A DNA stretch of 64,000 nucleotides from Amborella trichopoda (taxonomy: Eukaryota > Streptophyta > Magnoliopsida > Amborellales > Amborellaceae): NCBI RefSeq assembly GCF_000471905.2, contig NW_006498608.1, positions 2,663,491-2,727,490 of the forward strand, given 5' to 3'. This document shows positions 1 to 12,583 of this stretch, piece by piece. Numbering within the stretch: the stretch's first letter is position 1; every line of letters begins with the position of its first letter. The translations under genes and the position numbers were made by a program. The notes below the pieces were generated by a model that was not told the DNA's origin, made no database searches, and saw only the letters and a list, made by a program, of their open reading frames with translations.

Positions 1-1379
<1,379 letters not shown>

Positions 1380-1760
1380 TGGCGCCTCTCTAAATTTCTC
1401 TCTCAAGCTAGGCTGACCACACAAAAAAATGGAGATTTCAAGATCAAATTCACCAGAGAATCCGCATGAGTAACAAGAATAAGATAGAGAAAGAAAAAAC
1501 AGCAAAGAAAGCTCAAATAACCAGAACATGAGCCGTAACCATGAAAGAGGTAATCTACAACTTAGAAATCATAAAGCTTAGACATTGGAGACATTAGGGT
1601 TTCTCAAACTATATCAACAATTAGCGATTAAGAAATAAGAAAATGGAGATATCATCTCACATCTCACCTCTCCCTGTCTCTCTCTCTCAGGACCGGCGCC
1701 TCTTCAACTGAGAGTACAGATGTTATGCAAAACCCTAAGTCCCCCTCATAAACGCGTAGC
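1380..1760 (-). promoter_or_regulatory. Possible promoter and 5' leader of a minus-strand transcript
   Basis: Read on the minus strand there is a TATA-like AATATAA near 1,765, then a telo-box-like AACCCTAA complement near 1,733, a GA-rich leader, a GTGAGA donor-like site near 1,667 and a second AAACCCTAA near 1,597. A minus-strand ATG near 1,376 is followed after two bases by GTAC. Telo-boxes are typical of promoters of translation-related plant genes. I did not find the downstream exons, so this is an inference from motif arrangement only. Confidence 0.3.
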
Positions 1761-1920
1761 GTGCATTATATTTATGACCAAAAGACTTCGTACTCCCCAA
1801 GGATTATATTGTCTCATTACTCCAAAATAAAACCTAGACTTGCAAGACCGGGATGTAATGTCTTTTACCCATGTACTAACTTAACATCCATAAAAAAAAT
1901 CACTAAATTTCTAAATTATA

Positions 1921-2130
1921 CTATGCATCTTGAAAAAAAATAATGTCTCCGTATTGAACAAAGATCATCCAATTCTTTTGAGGGGTAAGATCTAAAAGCT
2001 AAAAGTCAAATTTTAAATTTTCTATGTTTCTTGAAAAAAAACAATGTCTCAATATTGAACAAAGATCATTCAATTCTTATGAGGGGTTGGATCTAAAAGC
2101 TAGAGTCAAAATTTAAATTTTCTATGTTCC
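1921..2130. repeat. Two-copy tandem duplication, period about 101 bp
   Basis: The block beginning CTTGAAAAAAA at about 1,929 recurs at about 2,030 with few changes, and a third truncated start appears at about 2,121. There is no coding potential. Confidence 0.8.
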
Positions 2131-2615
2131 TTGAAATTTTAGATTGAAAAAATTACCAGAAGGTCACCTACACCCTAAACACTTTTAAATACATCGCATG
2201 CATTATATTTATGCCTCCGTCTTACGTGCTCCCATGGGAGCATATCTTATATATATTCTCTTTGTTAATATCTAATCTAGGACTATTTTGATGTCAAATT
2301 AAAGGATCTATTAATAAATAAATAAAAAATAAAATATATATAATAAATTCATTTACTTTTGGTATAAAGAGAAAACAATTATTTTAACTATTGCATGTGA
2401 AATTGGACAGTTGAAAATGTATCATTGGCTAGACACAAAATCCAATTAAAATTTATCGAATGTTGTGACACACTTTAATCTATCATATATTCATCCAATA
2501 TCTAAGAGTGATTCCTACATCTTTGTACTAAAAGTGAATGGCCTTATAGCATATAATGGCATAAAATATATATATAATATGATATAAAAATAGAATCACA
2601 TTGTTCCATATGTAT

Positions 2616-3055
2616 ATCATCATCTTCAAAGCCTTTTTCCAGTTAATTTGAACTCGTTACATGAATCATGGTCTGCCATTCTGCTCTATTTAAGGGGTCA
2701 TACCCTCGGTGAGGCAATAAATCTCCATATTTTTTCTCATTACTTCCAACCATTTCTTTTTTAGCCTTCCCCTTGCTATTTTTTAACCTTCCACTAAAAC
2801 CAACTCGCACCTCCTAACATATGTTGTACAAAGTCTACACTACACATAGCTAGCCTACCTAAGTCTACTCTCTCTCGTAGCATCGTCTATTGTTACTACA
2901 CCTGAATTTTTTCAAATTCATTTATTTCAAATTCTATGTCTTGGCACTTATTCATGTCAACATCCTCATATCCACTACTCATTTTATGGGTATATTGTTT
3001 TTTGACCGCCCAACATTCCACCTCATAAAGCAAAACTTGTTTCACAGCTGGTAGG
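2616..3055 (-). mobile_element. RTE-type LINE, 3' end fragment
   Basis: Read on the minus strand, a decayed reading frame contains the phrases ECWAVKKQYTHKMS and RGRLKKKWLEVMRKNM and then NRAEWQTMIHV. These are characteristic of the C-terminal end of plant RTE LINE ORF2. It is followed by the family's GA/TGATGAT-type 3' tail at the left end (about 2,616). The frame is broken by stops and shifts, so it is a dead 5'-truncated copy. Confidence 0.75.
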
Positions 3056-3589
3056 AAAAACACGTTGCAAGACCATTTACTTTTTGTATAAAGATGTTTA
3101 TAATCATCCCAAGTTATATCAACAGCTTAGGATATGTCATAAAATTCAAAAATATTTTCATGAACATTGAGCTCAGTCATCATTAACCACCCGATTTCAC
3201 ATCTAAGAACCAAAAAAATAATGACCCAATGCCCAATGATCTCACCGTGTGCTTCAAAACTCCTCAGGTAAGTCTATTGCTCGTGTGGAGGTACACCATA
3301 CACAAGACCCTCTTTATTTAGTGGAATTTCACCGTCAGCCTCTCGTTAAAGAAGCACATGTCACTGCATCACCGTCCAGTATGGCAGTAGAAAGTGGTAT
3401 AACCATGAACGCTTGATGAATAAAGGATCGGTGGTCTTCTCATGATCCTCACTACTGTAGTAATATACCCTTTCGTGATCCTTACTATTATAGTAGTGAA
3501 CTCCATGCACCTGTGGTGAATGATACGTGGTACATCAACGGGTTGGGCATTCCCCTGCATAGACTAGGATCGTGAAGAACTTTAAATGC

Positions 3590-4123
3590 TTCTTTCACTC
3601 CCATCTACCGTCCCCATTTAGAGTTATTGATGGGAGCTCTTTAAGCAATCATGGATTTTCTGGTGTGGCGTGGGCAGCTTCCTTCAAAACTGTGAAAGGA
3701 CTGTTCTCTTTCCTATGCAGGACCTCTCTTTTTCTATGCGGGACCTCGTGACAACACTTTGGCTAATAAGCTAAAATTTGCTCACTCCTGCATGGTCTAG
3801 AGCTCATTGCCATTAGAGGATTATGGGAGATATAATTATTGAAGGAGATACCCTTAATGTTATTAAATGGTATAATAAAAAACAAAGAATCATGTGATCC
3901 CTTCATGTCTTATGGTTGAAAATTCACGATCTTTGTGTTTCACCGGGGCTTGGGATATCGTTTTCTCACATTTACCGGAAAGCCAATGGTGTTACTGATA
4001 ATCTTGCAAAATTTGGTGTTTCCTTACCTTCTTTGCTTATTTCCAATTCTTTAATTCCCTCTTTGTAATTTGATGCCTTTAAGCTTTCATTCAATAAAAG
4101 CTCTTTAACATTGTAAAAAAAAA
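3590..4123 (+). mobile_element. L1-type LINE 3' fragment (RNase H domain)
   Basis: Plus-strand translation in shifting frames gives DGSSLSNHGFSGVAWAAS, then IIIEGDTLNVIKWYN, then FSHIYRKANGVTDNLAKFG. This is the order of motifs in the RVT_3/RNase H domain at the C-terminus of plant L1 LINE ORF2. The copy ends in AATAAAAG followed by an A-run at about 4,115. Stops and frameshifts make it non-functional. The 5' boundary is uncertain. Confidence 0.75.
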
Positions 4124-4201
4124 GAAAAGGGATTTTCCTCCTTATAATTTGATGCCGTTAAGCCTTCATTCAATAAAAGCTCGTAAAAAATAAAAATAAA
4201 A
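4060..4201. repeat. Tandem duplication of the LINE 3' tail
   Basis: The terminal block of the LINE fragment (TTTGATGCC, TTCATTCAATAAAAGCTC, then an A-rich tract) occurs twice in succession, about 75 bp apart. The second copy ends in an A-rich tract near 4,200. Confidence 0.7.
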
Positions 4202-4248
4202 AGGACGGGGACCATGAAGAATGGGCTGGTTTGTTTGTTGTAAGTTTT

Positions 4249-4380
4249 GGGTCCAGAAGCAGACCTTTCAAACTTGAGGCTCCATGGCATTATGGAGTCC
4301 ATGGCTTTCGATTCGGGTCTAGAAGCTGATCTTTCAAACTTGTGGCTCCATGGGGTTATAGAGTCCATGACTTTCGATTT
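4249..4380. repeat. Two-copy tandem repeat, period 66 bp
   Basis: A block starting GGGTCCAGAAGC at 4,249 recurs as GGGTCTAGAAGC at 4,315. Both contain CTTTCAAACTTG and CTCCATGG. Confidence 0.85.
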
Positions 4381-4519
4381 TTCACCCATTTTTGGGACCT
4401 ACAAGTTCCAAAATGGATGAAAAGAGTGGGACTCACGGCCTCTAAAAACTGTGAGTTTGGAAGTTCGACTGCTAAAGCTAATACTTACAGAAAACAAAGA
4501 AGCCCTATGTGTTCGCTTG

Positions 4520-4710
4520 GTCTTTGAGTAGCCTCTGGTGTACCTTTGAGCATACATGGCTTGGTGTATGTCGTAGTGGCCCTGCTATTTTATATTTTAA
4601 AGGAAAACCACGAGGAGGCGTTATTTTTCAAAATGCCCATGAGAGATTAATTATTCAGTATAGTTTGATTGAGAATGGGGCTGGCATCGTGGAAGTAGTA
4701 CCACTTTGAC
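4520..4710 (+). mobile_element. Possible second LINE RNase H trace
   Basis: A short plus-strand frame reads GGVIFQNAHERLIIQYSL, resembling the start of RVT_3 domains in plant LINEs. No further domain is visible, so this is a weak call. Confidence 0.3.
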
Positions 4711-5221
4711 AAACACAACATGGTGGTAATACCACCGGAGCCTAAGTTAAGGGTATGTTTGATGGCTGATATTTAGGCATATCATAGAATCTATAATAAT
4801 CTTGATTTTTAAAGATATTGAAATGGTTTGAGACTTGTTTGATTGTACAAAATCATACCCTTTAAAATCTTAATAAGAGTCAATTATCGTGATCCCGCAA
4901 AATTCAAGTCATTTTAATATAAAACAAAGTTAAAATAAAACAAAGTTATTATTATAAAGTTATTTGTATTTATTTTATATTATTATTTATTATAAAGTAA
5001 ATTACTTATTACTTATAAAGTAAGAAATCTAATTCTAACTGGAGAGTAATATACTAATAGTATTAAGATATAGGTGTAAATGAGATTTGAAATATTTATA
5101 TTAAAAAATACATATAAATTCAATTAAGTTTAAGTAAAAAAAACATACCTAATTTAGTTTAACAAGGCTAATGAAAAAATGATAATGAATGATTAGAGTG
5201 TAAACCAGTCCTTTCTTTAAT
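4711..5221. other. AT-rich intergenic, nothing recognised
   Basis: Low-complexity AT-rich sequence with no open frame or repeat structure that I can support. Confidence 0.5.
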
Positions 5222-5425
5222 TGGGGATAGAGGGACTTGAACCCTCACAATTTATAAAGTCAATCGATTTTCCTCTTACTGCAAATTGTATTGTTGCTGG
5301 GATTGACACATAGAATAGGACTCTATCTTTATTGTATTATGGTACGATCAATTATTTTTTTAAATAATTGATCGACTCTGGAATGAATGATTTGTTCTTC
5401 TTTCAACTTGGGATCGATTCACAAG
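5222..5425 (-). other. Nuclear plastid DNA insertion: trnL(UAA) 3' exon and intron end
   Basis: Read on the minus strand, the sequence follows the 3' half of the plastid trnL-UAA group I intron (GATAGAGTCC, TGTCAAT, GTAAGAGGAAAATC). It then gives the 3' exon ending GGTTCAAGTCCCTCTATCCC, the familiar trnL 3'-exon primer site. Several substitutions, and the absence of the 5' exon, make it a non-functional insertion and not a tRNA gene. It sits in AT-rich DNA with no neighbouring plastid sequence. Confidence 0.9.
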
Positions 5426-6833
5426 ATTTTTTAAATGACTTGATTTTCTTTGGTCGTTTTATTTGGCTTCTACTTTGAGCACACTCACCCCCATGAAACC
5501 CCTCCCATCCTTACCATCTCTCTCTGTTTAATGAAGCACGGAAAGCTATACTCTGGGAGAGAAACAAGAGAACATGGGCCTAACAGGGAAGAAAAGAGGC
5601 AGCATCGTAGGTTTATTGAGAAGAGGGAAAGAGGAGGATATTTAGAGAGAGAGAGACGAGAACCCAAGGGGATACATTAGAATAATATAATTACCGCTAA
5701 ACATGCATAAAATATACAATTCAGAACTATGCAAAACGTCCAATGGCTTTATTCGTATTTATATAAATTTCAATATTTATATTATGTGTTGTCCAACAAA
5801 CGTTATGGCATCTGTTCTCACTAACAACTTCAAAAAAATTGATTCTCTCCAAAATGGATAGGGGTATGTAATCCCCACTGATCTATCAAAAAAAACATTT
5901 GTATAGTTTTATTTAGTTTCAAAATCCACATCAGAAGACACAAGAGTATGAGCTCGGCACTTGGAAAAACTGCAAACGTGTAAAATAGCAAATAGTGCAT
6001 ATTTCATGGGATATTTGATCAATTTTTTTTTCAAAATTTTTTTTGGCGAGACTCTATTGTAAGGTGATAGCCCATATGAGAAAAGCAAGGTACAACAAGA
6101 TGTCCTTTCAACAAAATAAAAAGTAAAAAATTCAAAGTAAAAAAATAAAAGATCAAGCTTGATGCAACATTTTAATAAAACAAATCAACTCCACTCAATG
6201 CCACCTTGTCTTTAAAATATTTCATATAAAAATTAAATCGATTGATGATGCACGTACTATCATTAGATCACTATATTATATAAGTATGGAAAATTTATTG
6301 GACTATATCTAGGACTTGAGCTATTTAACATCTTATCCATGCTTTTTTATCTAATTTCACATTGCCATTGTGCTTTTGGATACCCAATCAAATGACACAT
6401 TAAAATGAGTTTTGAAATTTATCAAAATACACATAGAGTAAAACGTTATATATATCCTTAGTTCAAATGTTAGTTTTTTTTTGTTGGGTAATAGTTCAAA
6501 TGTTAGTTGTATTTTGATAAATTGTAAACAATTTGCGAATTTATGACATATTTGTACATCACTGCTGGAATTTATGTTGCTTTGTGTATGTAGGAATCCT
6601 CATATAGAAAATAGAAAATTAGAAAACAGTGTCGAAAGAGAGTTTCATTGGTTTGACTTTGAAGCATGCGTAGTGCTTAGGAAATTGCTTTGCAGCTTTC
6701 CCCACGTCCGTGATTTTTTTAGTGAATATTTAAAGTGCAAGAATAAGTGGATTTAGGGAATTAATATGGTGGTGTAGAAGATATAAATCCAATAGTAGTT
6801 GAAAGAACCGATGCCGTGGCCCCGTTTGGAAGC
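5426..6833. other. Intergenic, nothing recognised
   Basis: AT-rich sequence with a purine-rich stretch near 5,560-5,670 that yields spurious charged open frames. No domain, RNA gene or repeat boundary could be supported. Confidence 0.5.
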
Positions 6834-6841
6834 CCTGATAG

Positions 6842-7166
6842 TAGGGGTGGCAATGGATCCAGACCCAACCCGGGTCTCGACGGGTAGACCTAATCCGGGA
6901 CTTGACAAGTGGACTCAACCCAAGTCTGGAAATAGGTCAAAAATTAGACCCGGCAGGTTGGATCCGGGTCCAGTCCAAATCTTGGACCTAGCTAGTATTT
7001 GGATATGGTCCGTGTTTGGGTCCAGGTTCCACATTATATTTTTGGGCTCCAATTTGAGATACATTTTTGGGTCAGGTCCAATTGGGTCTAGTTGTCCGGA
7101 TCTGGATATAATGACTTGGGGTTTGGGTACCGGACCGGGAACCGATCTAACCCATGGCCACCCCTA
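6842..7166. mobile_element. hAT-type MITE with GGGTGGCAA terminal repeats
   Basis: The element starts TAGGGGTGGCAATGG and ends CCATGGCCACCCCTA, a terminal inverted repeat of about 15 bp. It is flanked by CCTGATAG on the left (6,834-6,841) and CCTAATAG on the right (7,167-7,174), an 8-bp target duplication with one mismatch. Interior G/C-rich GGGTC repeats are typical of this plant family. It has no transposase. Confidence 0.85.
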
Positions 7167-7396
7167 CCTAATAGAATGTCTGAACTTCATCTTTACCCGC
7201 CACTAACAATATATATGAAATTGAAATTTATCGAGATACGCCTACATTTCACTATTTTTACATTTTATCCATATGTTTGATTTAATTTCAAAACATACAA
7301 GATTTTTGACTTGGAATAGTGTAGAAAAGAGTAAAATGTTAGATGCAAACACTATTTTGACGTGCATTTTGATAGATCTCGTTGGATGAAAATAGG

Positions 7397-8084
7397 CAAG
7401 GTTTTAAAAAACACATAAGTGACCTGCATCGTTCATTTGGAAACCGGTTTGGATTGATGGATCAACACTCTAGATTGGATAATTGGCTGGATTGGATGGA
7501 TTCTCCTTTAAAATTTATCAAAAAATCACTACAATTTTTTTAAAAAAACTAATTTTTAGGCTTTTCAAAAAAATAATGGTATTGAATTATAGTTTTTCAT
7601 TATTTTACAAAAAATATGTAAATCTTGATGACCTATCTCTGGTCTTGTCTGAGTGTTTGTTGTCCATTAATTTCACTTCACAGTCAATAATTCATTTTCC
7701 TTATCTCATTCGTCTAAATAGATGAATAAATATATGACGATAAAAACCCAATTTGACGCTCAAATTATTTAATGTCATCTAAATCAATTCAAAATTTATG
7801 AAGCTTGCAACTTCTTGTGACATTTTAGAATTGGGCATGATGGTATGCCCCCCTGAGAGTATATAGTCCCTTAGACTACCTATTTGGGATGATTTTTTCA
7901 TTCTAAAATTTTAGGAATCATCTAAAAATCAATAGGTGATTATTATATAAAACATTGAAAATTGAATTTACTAACAATTAGGAACTTGCCAATTCTTGAT
8001 ATTTTATTGGATCTGGATCGACTCAATTGATTATGATTCTAAATCGACTGGTTTTAATCCAGATCATTGATTTTTAAAATATTG
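7397..8084. mobile_element. hAT-like non-autonomous element
   Basis: The ends CAAGGTTTTAAAAA and TTTTTAAAATATTG are imperfect inverted repeats. The flanks AAAATAGG (7,389-7,396) and AAAATAGA (8,085-8,092) form an 8-bp target duplication with one mismatch. Subterminal CCGGTTTGGATTGATGG-type motifs recur inside. There is no coding capacity. Confidence 0.65.
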
Positions 8085-8144
8085 AAAATAGACATTCATC
8101 ATTCCATATTAATTCTACACCAATATAGAGGTTTTTTGTTTCTT

Positions 8145-8366
8145 TCCTATCTCATAGAAAAGGATCCCATAATCCTGAACGGATCTGACCTGGGATCACA
8201 CATCCCAAGTTTGTCTATGAATAGCTGATCTAATTGTATTAGTGACTGTAATTGATCTCATAGAAAAGGATCCCATAATCCTGAACGAATCTGACTTGGG
8301 ATCACACATCCCAAGTTTGTCTATGAATAGCTGATCTAATTGTATTAGTGCCTATAATTGATTTCT
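8145..8366. repeat. Two-copy tandem duplication, period 106 bp
   Basis: CTCATAGAAAAGGATCCC at 8,151 recurs at 8,257, and the following 90 bases match closely, including CCCAAGTTTGTCTATGAATA. Confidence 0.9.
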
Positions 8367-8422
8367 TTTGTGTAATACTTATTAACATGGCCTTATTGGC
8401 AAGTGCTCTCATGCATTGAAAC

Positions 8423-8922
8423 CAGTGTTCGCAAAATCGAACTGGAACAGTTAATCGAACATGAGCCCGAAAGCGGTTTAACCGGCCTAACCGGTAAATC
8501 GGCCGATTCAACCACTCTAACAAGGCAAGTTCCTGGTGGCCAAAAAAGTGTTTAAAAAATAAAAAAAATACAAAAAAGAATCTACTAAAATATAAAAAAC
8601 ATATAAAGAATGATTAAAATAAAACACATACAAATGAAGTTGAAAATTAATGAAAAAAATAAATTTCAACAAATCTATTTGTGTCTAAGGGTATTTTTAA
8701 AATTTTCTGAAAAAGATGAGAAAATATACAAGTGAGTATTAATGACCAAAATAATTTGTAATGTAAAGAATATTAAAAATTACATTACAAATCAAATTCC
8801 TTGTTTTTTAGAATTTATATATATATATATGTATATATGAATTTTTTTTCTTTTAAATGCCGGTTGATCACCAAAACCACCAAGGAGGTTAGCGGTAAGA
8901 TCGCCCGGTTTTTCCAACAGTG
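8423..8922. mobile_element. hAT-like non-autonomous element
   Basis: The ends CAGTGTTCGCAAAA and TTTTTCCAACAGTG are inverted repeats. The flanks ATTGAAAC (8,415-8,422) and ATTGGAAC (8,923-8,930) form an 8-bp target duplication with one mismatch. Subterminal CCGG-rich motifs (GGTTTAACCGGCC) fit the same family as the elements at 54,433 and 57,942. Confidence 0.75.
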
Positions 8923-8930
8923 ATTGGAAC

Positions 8931-10459
8931 CCATAGTTATGGACCTGAATCAATTAGGCATATATCACTGACATTAGTGGCATTTTGCAAGAAAGTGGGG
9001 TTTGATTCTAGAAGGGGTGCCTACGAATAGTGGTCCATGTCAAACTGGCATTGCCAATAGTAGAATCGGCCAAGCCTTTCAACAGTTGGGCTCTCAAATA
9101 AAGCATCCTTTAGATTCAAACTCTAAAAAAGAAGAAGATGCTCAAAGCCCGAATTAAACAAAAAATGTTGCAGAGCAGGCATAATGCATGACTGAGCAAC
9201 CAATCTGAGGGCACTTAAGCCATTTTAAATATACAAGGAAACATGATATTACTGTTAAAAGCCCAAGAAATGCACTTGCATAGCTTGAAACATATAAATA
9301 AAGCATCGGTCTCAGAACCAGCCTACTAAAACAAAGATGTCAAGACAAAGATGTGGAGTTTACATAGAACAAAATAACAATGGCATGTATTAAACATCAA
9401 AGAAGGGGCAATCATTTTGTAAACAACTTTGCAAGAAAAATGAGCTGCCGTATTTTCGAGTGACCTGTCAAACTAATTCAGAATCTTTGACTATTTCACC
9501 AGCTGCCCTGAGTTCGCAAAAAAGCATTTCGTAGATGTCCACATGCTCATCCAAAGGTAACTGTTTCCAAAAATACACCCTGTGAATGCAACAAAAAAAA
9601 AGCAAATCTCAAAAAACTGGGGATCTAAAACACAACGTCCTAAATAGGGAGGCATCCAAAAAGTAATAAACTGGTAAATTTGATACATGTAACAACAAAC
9701 TAGAACTCACCAAGGGCATTATCACTCACAAGAAACTGATGAGTCAAGAGAAAGAAGGATAATCTTGAGATGGTTGAGTTTGTTGAAGCGAGGTAAATTG
9801 TCCAGGCAGAAAACCAATGGAGTTGACCCGCACATTCCCAAATTTTGGCAGTGTATATAGGCCAATACTTGCACGATTTGTTGTCCCCATATTAGAGACT
9901 GCAAAAGAAATACATAACTAGATCCTGTGCTCAACAAAAACTTGTGGAATAACAACTCGAATGAAGGAAATAATGATAAATAACAAACTCTAGAAAAGGA
10001 AATAGTTAAAGATTGTGCATACATTACTTGATCCTTCAGGATTCCTGACGGATGAGTAGTTGAGGAAGCCCACTACATAGCCCTAACAGACACTCTGAGT
10101 CTCCTGCACAAATGAAAATTCTAAAGAGACACCAACTATAAGAAAATAAACCACTAGGCTTTGGGTTCACCCCATGAGCTCAAAAACATTTGAAAAGTAA
10201 GAATATTTCACTGGGAACCATTCCTATGATGGCTGGTAGAGATGATGCATAAATTCCATCTGAGTTTGTCTGACAGCGGAGATGGGGTCCGAATCATTAC
10301 ATTTGAGTTTTGATTAAGACATAGATTATCTCCACCAACCATCGTAGGATGACACTGGAGATGGGTCCAAATCATTCCATCTAGGACTGGGTCACTTTTG
10401 ATCTCTCTCTAGCAGACAAGAAAATACCACCGGTGCAAATATCAAGCACTTTTGTGGAG
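8931..10459. other. Downstream flank of the PPR gene, nothing recognised
   Basis: AT-rich sequence. Minus-strand open frames at about 9,491-9,688 and 9,722-10,024 do not resemble known proteins. This stretch probably includes the PPR 3' UTR, but no clear polyadenylation signal can be singled out. Confidence 0.4.
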
Positions 10460-12583
10460 TCACCAGTAGTCCCCACATGAACAAGTACCATCCTTGAAAT
10501 GATGGTAACGAATATTGTCCCGAAGAAGGATTTCACGCCTCTTGATCTTGGATATTTTCTTAATGGCACTATGGCAATCTTCGCAAACCCGCAAATTCTT
10601 CATAACTTGGATTGGGGTATTATGATCACTTGTAATGAGCCCAAAAACAATGGCCAGCTTCTCACTATGGCACATGAGGAGCTGCTCCTTCTCTAGATCA
10701 CTCACATCATGCAAAACCAACTCAATTTTGGGCACAAACCCCTCCTTGTCCTTGAGCTCTTGCATGAGCTCCCCCAACGATTCATGTATAACATTTGAAA
10801 GGGGGTGTGAAGTATCCCCTGTGGTAAATTTGTGAACCACACCATCCTCTGACTCTGTCCAACTACAACCTGGTGCCTTTCTTATTCCTTTGCGCCTCAT
10901 CATCTCCCGAACCTTGCCCACCTCCTCCCACCTCTTCGCCTTTGCATAGATATCAGAGAGCATCACAAAATTTGCCGCATTTTCTGACTCCAATTCGAAA
11001 AGATGATATGCTGCAGTCTCTGCAATTTGTACCAAATAATCATTATGACTGTTATTAACATCATGCATCAACCTACATGCACTAAGCAAGGCCCCCCAAA
11101 CACCAGCATGGTCCCCAATTTTTCCACCCATCACTGTGATGCCTTTCTGTATGAACTTGTATGCATCTTCTATGCGTCCAGCTCGACCAAGAAGGTCGAC
11201 CATGCATGTATAGTGATCAGGGGTTGGTGGGATGGAATACTCTTGGCACATGAGCTCAAAATATCGATATCCATCCTCCACCAAACCCGCGTGGCTGCAT
11301 GCAGTCAATACACCAATGAAGCTGACACCATCGGGCTTCAACCCTAGAGAGCTTTGTGACAACATCTCTGAGAAGAGCTGGATTGCTTCGAGGGCACGCC
11401 CATGGATGGCAAACCCCGAGATCATGGCACTATATGAAACCACATCTCTCTCTTTTAATTCTCGAAACACCTTTTGAGCCTCATCTAGGTTCCCACATTT
11501 GGCATGCATGTCTATGAGAGCAGTCATTGCACGGGCATCGAGCTGCATCCCAGTCTTACTTAAAAAATCGCCGACCCATTTAGCGAGGCCAGGAGCTCCA
11601 GACTGTGCACAAGCCGAGATTACACTTGCCATTGTAGCCTGATTAGGTCTTAATTGGTTTTGGTACCCTCCTCCCTCTTGTAACATCAGGCGGAAGAGAT
11701 CTAGGGCTTCATGACTACGCCCGTTCTGAGCGTAAACAGCAATCATGGCATTCCAAGAGGGCACATCTCTCTCCACCATGTCATCAAACATGGAACGTGC
11801 AATTTTAATGTCCCCACACTTGGCGTTCCCCACAATCATGGCAGTGTAAAGAAGGATACTTCTATCTCTATGAGCCAAAGATTCAAACAAGCGACGAGCA
11901 GGTTCCATGTTCCCAACCTTAGCATACCCCATTACAATCTCAACCCTTGAATGGGCGTTTTGCTCAGGCATTTGGTGAAACAACGAAAGGGCACTTGTCA
12001 AGTCACCCGACCTCACATACCCCGCGATCATTGTATTCCAAGCTTGGATATCTTTGATAGACATCCTATCAAACAAGAGTTGCGCATCAGCCGTGTTCCC
12101 GCATGCAGCGTACATGTCAACAAGAGTGGTCTGGACAAATGTGTCTGAGTGGAGACCATGCACTATGACATGAGTGTGGAGATGTTTGCCTGTGTGCAGG
12201 GAAGCCAATCTAGCACAAGCCTTCAAGGTGGAGGACAATGTGAAGGTTAAGGGTGGAGTTGCTTGTTTTTGCATTTGAGTATATAGGAGAAGAGCTTGTT
12301 CCGCCTGTGCATGATCATGTGTTTGGGAGTATGCTCTTATCATTGCAGTCCACAAGAAAGCATTTGGGTTGGAAACACTGTCGAGGATGGAGTGCGCGTA
12401 GCCTAAGCACCTGGCTGATACAAGGGTGCGTATGAGCTTAGTGAGGAGGAAGTTGTTCTGGGATTGTCCATTTACAAGTAAATAAGCATGGATTTGCTTC
12501 AATTGTCTTTGGCAATGTCCACCTCCACATAGGCGTATTAATTCAACGAGTCGGTCCTCTTCCAACCTGCTCCACCTGCGCAT
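10460..12583 (-). CDS. PLS-class pentatricopeptide repeat protein with DYW domain
   Basis: Intronless, 707 aa. The protein is a chain of PPR motifs (about residues 75-460) such as NTMIAGYVRSGDLTSALSLF and TALIDMHAKCGNLDEAQKVF, then an E region, then a C-terminal DYW domain. The deaminase-like zinc ligands are present: HSE at 639-641, CEDCH at 667-671 and the terminal CSCGDYW. DYW proteins bind single-stranded organellar RNA and most act in C-to-U editing in mitochondria or plastids; the target here is unknown. Overall order and phrases recall Arabidopsis At5g44230, by memory only. One repeat near residue 215 is degenerate (AHSRVEIVMGYAKVGN). No obvious transit peptide is seen, so the true start could be upstream, but an acceptor-like TTTGTAG lies 30 bp before the ATG and the leader may be spliced. 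Confidence 0.93.
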   Translation of the reverse strand: MRRWSRLEEDRLVELIRLCGGGHCQRQLKQIHAYLLVNGQSQNNFLLTKLIRTLVSARCLGYAHSILDSVSNPNAFLWTAMIRAYSQTHDHAQAEQALLLYTQMQKQATPPLTFTLSSTLKACARLASLHTGKHLHTHVIVHGLHSDTFVQTTLVDMYAACGNTADAQLLFDRMSIKDIQAWNTMIAGYVRSGDLTSALSLFHQMPEQNAHSRVEIVMGYAKVGNMEPARRLFESLAHRDRSILLYTAMIVGNAKCGDIKIARSMFDDMVERDVPSWNAMIAVYAQNGRSHEALDLFRLMLQEGGGYQNQLRPNQATMASVISACAQSGAPGLAKWVGDFLSKTGMQLDARAMTALIDMHAKCGNLDEAQKVFRELKERDVVSYSAMISGFAIHGRALEAIQLFSEMLSQSSLGLKPDGVSFIGVLTACSHAGLVEDGYRYFELMCQEYSIPPTPDHYTCMVDLLGRAGRIEDAYKFIQKGITVMGGKIGDHAGVWGALLSACRLMHDVNNSHNDYLVQIAETAAYHLFELESENAANFVMLSDIYAKAKRWEEVGKVREMMRRKGIRKAPGCSWTESEDGVVHKFTTGDTSHPLSNVIHESLGELMQELKDKEGFVPKIELVLHDVSDLEKEQLLMCHSEKLAIVFGLITSDHNTPIQVMKNLRVCEDCHSAIKKISKIKRREILLRDNIRYHHFKDGTCSCGDYW

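Noticed and set aside
5222..5270. A tRNA-Leu gene
   Set aside because: Only the 3' exon and intron end of plastid trnL are present; without the 5' exon no tRNA can form.
10499..12435. Plus-strand open frames opposite the PPR gene
   Set aside because: They are antisense shadows of an intact, well-conserved coding frame.
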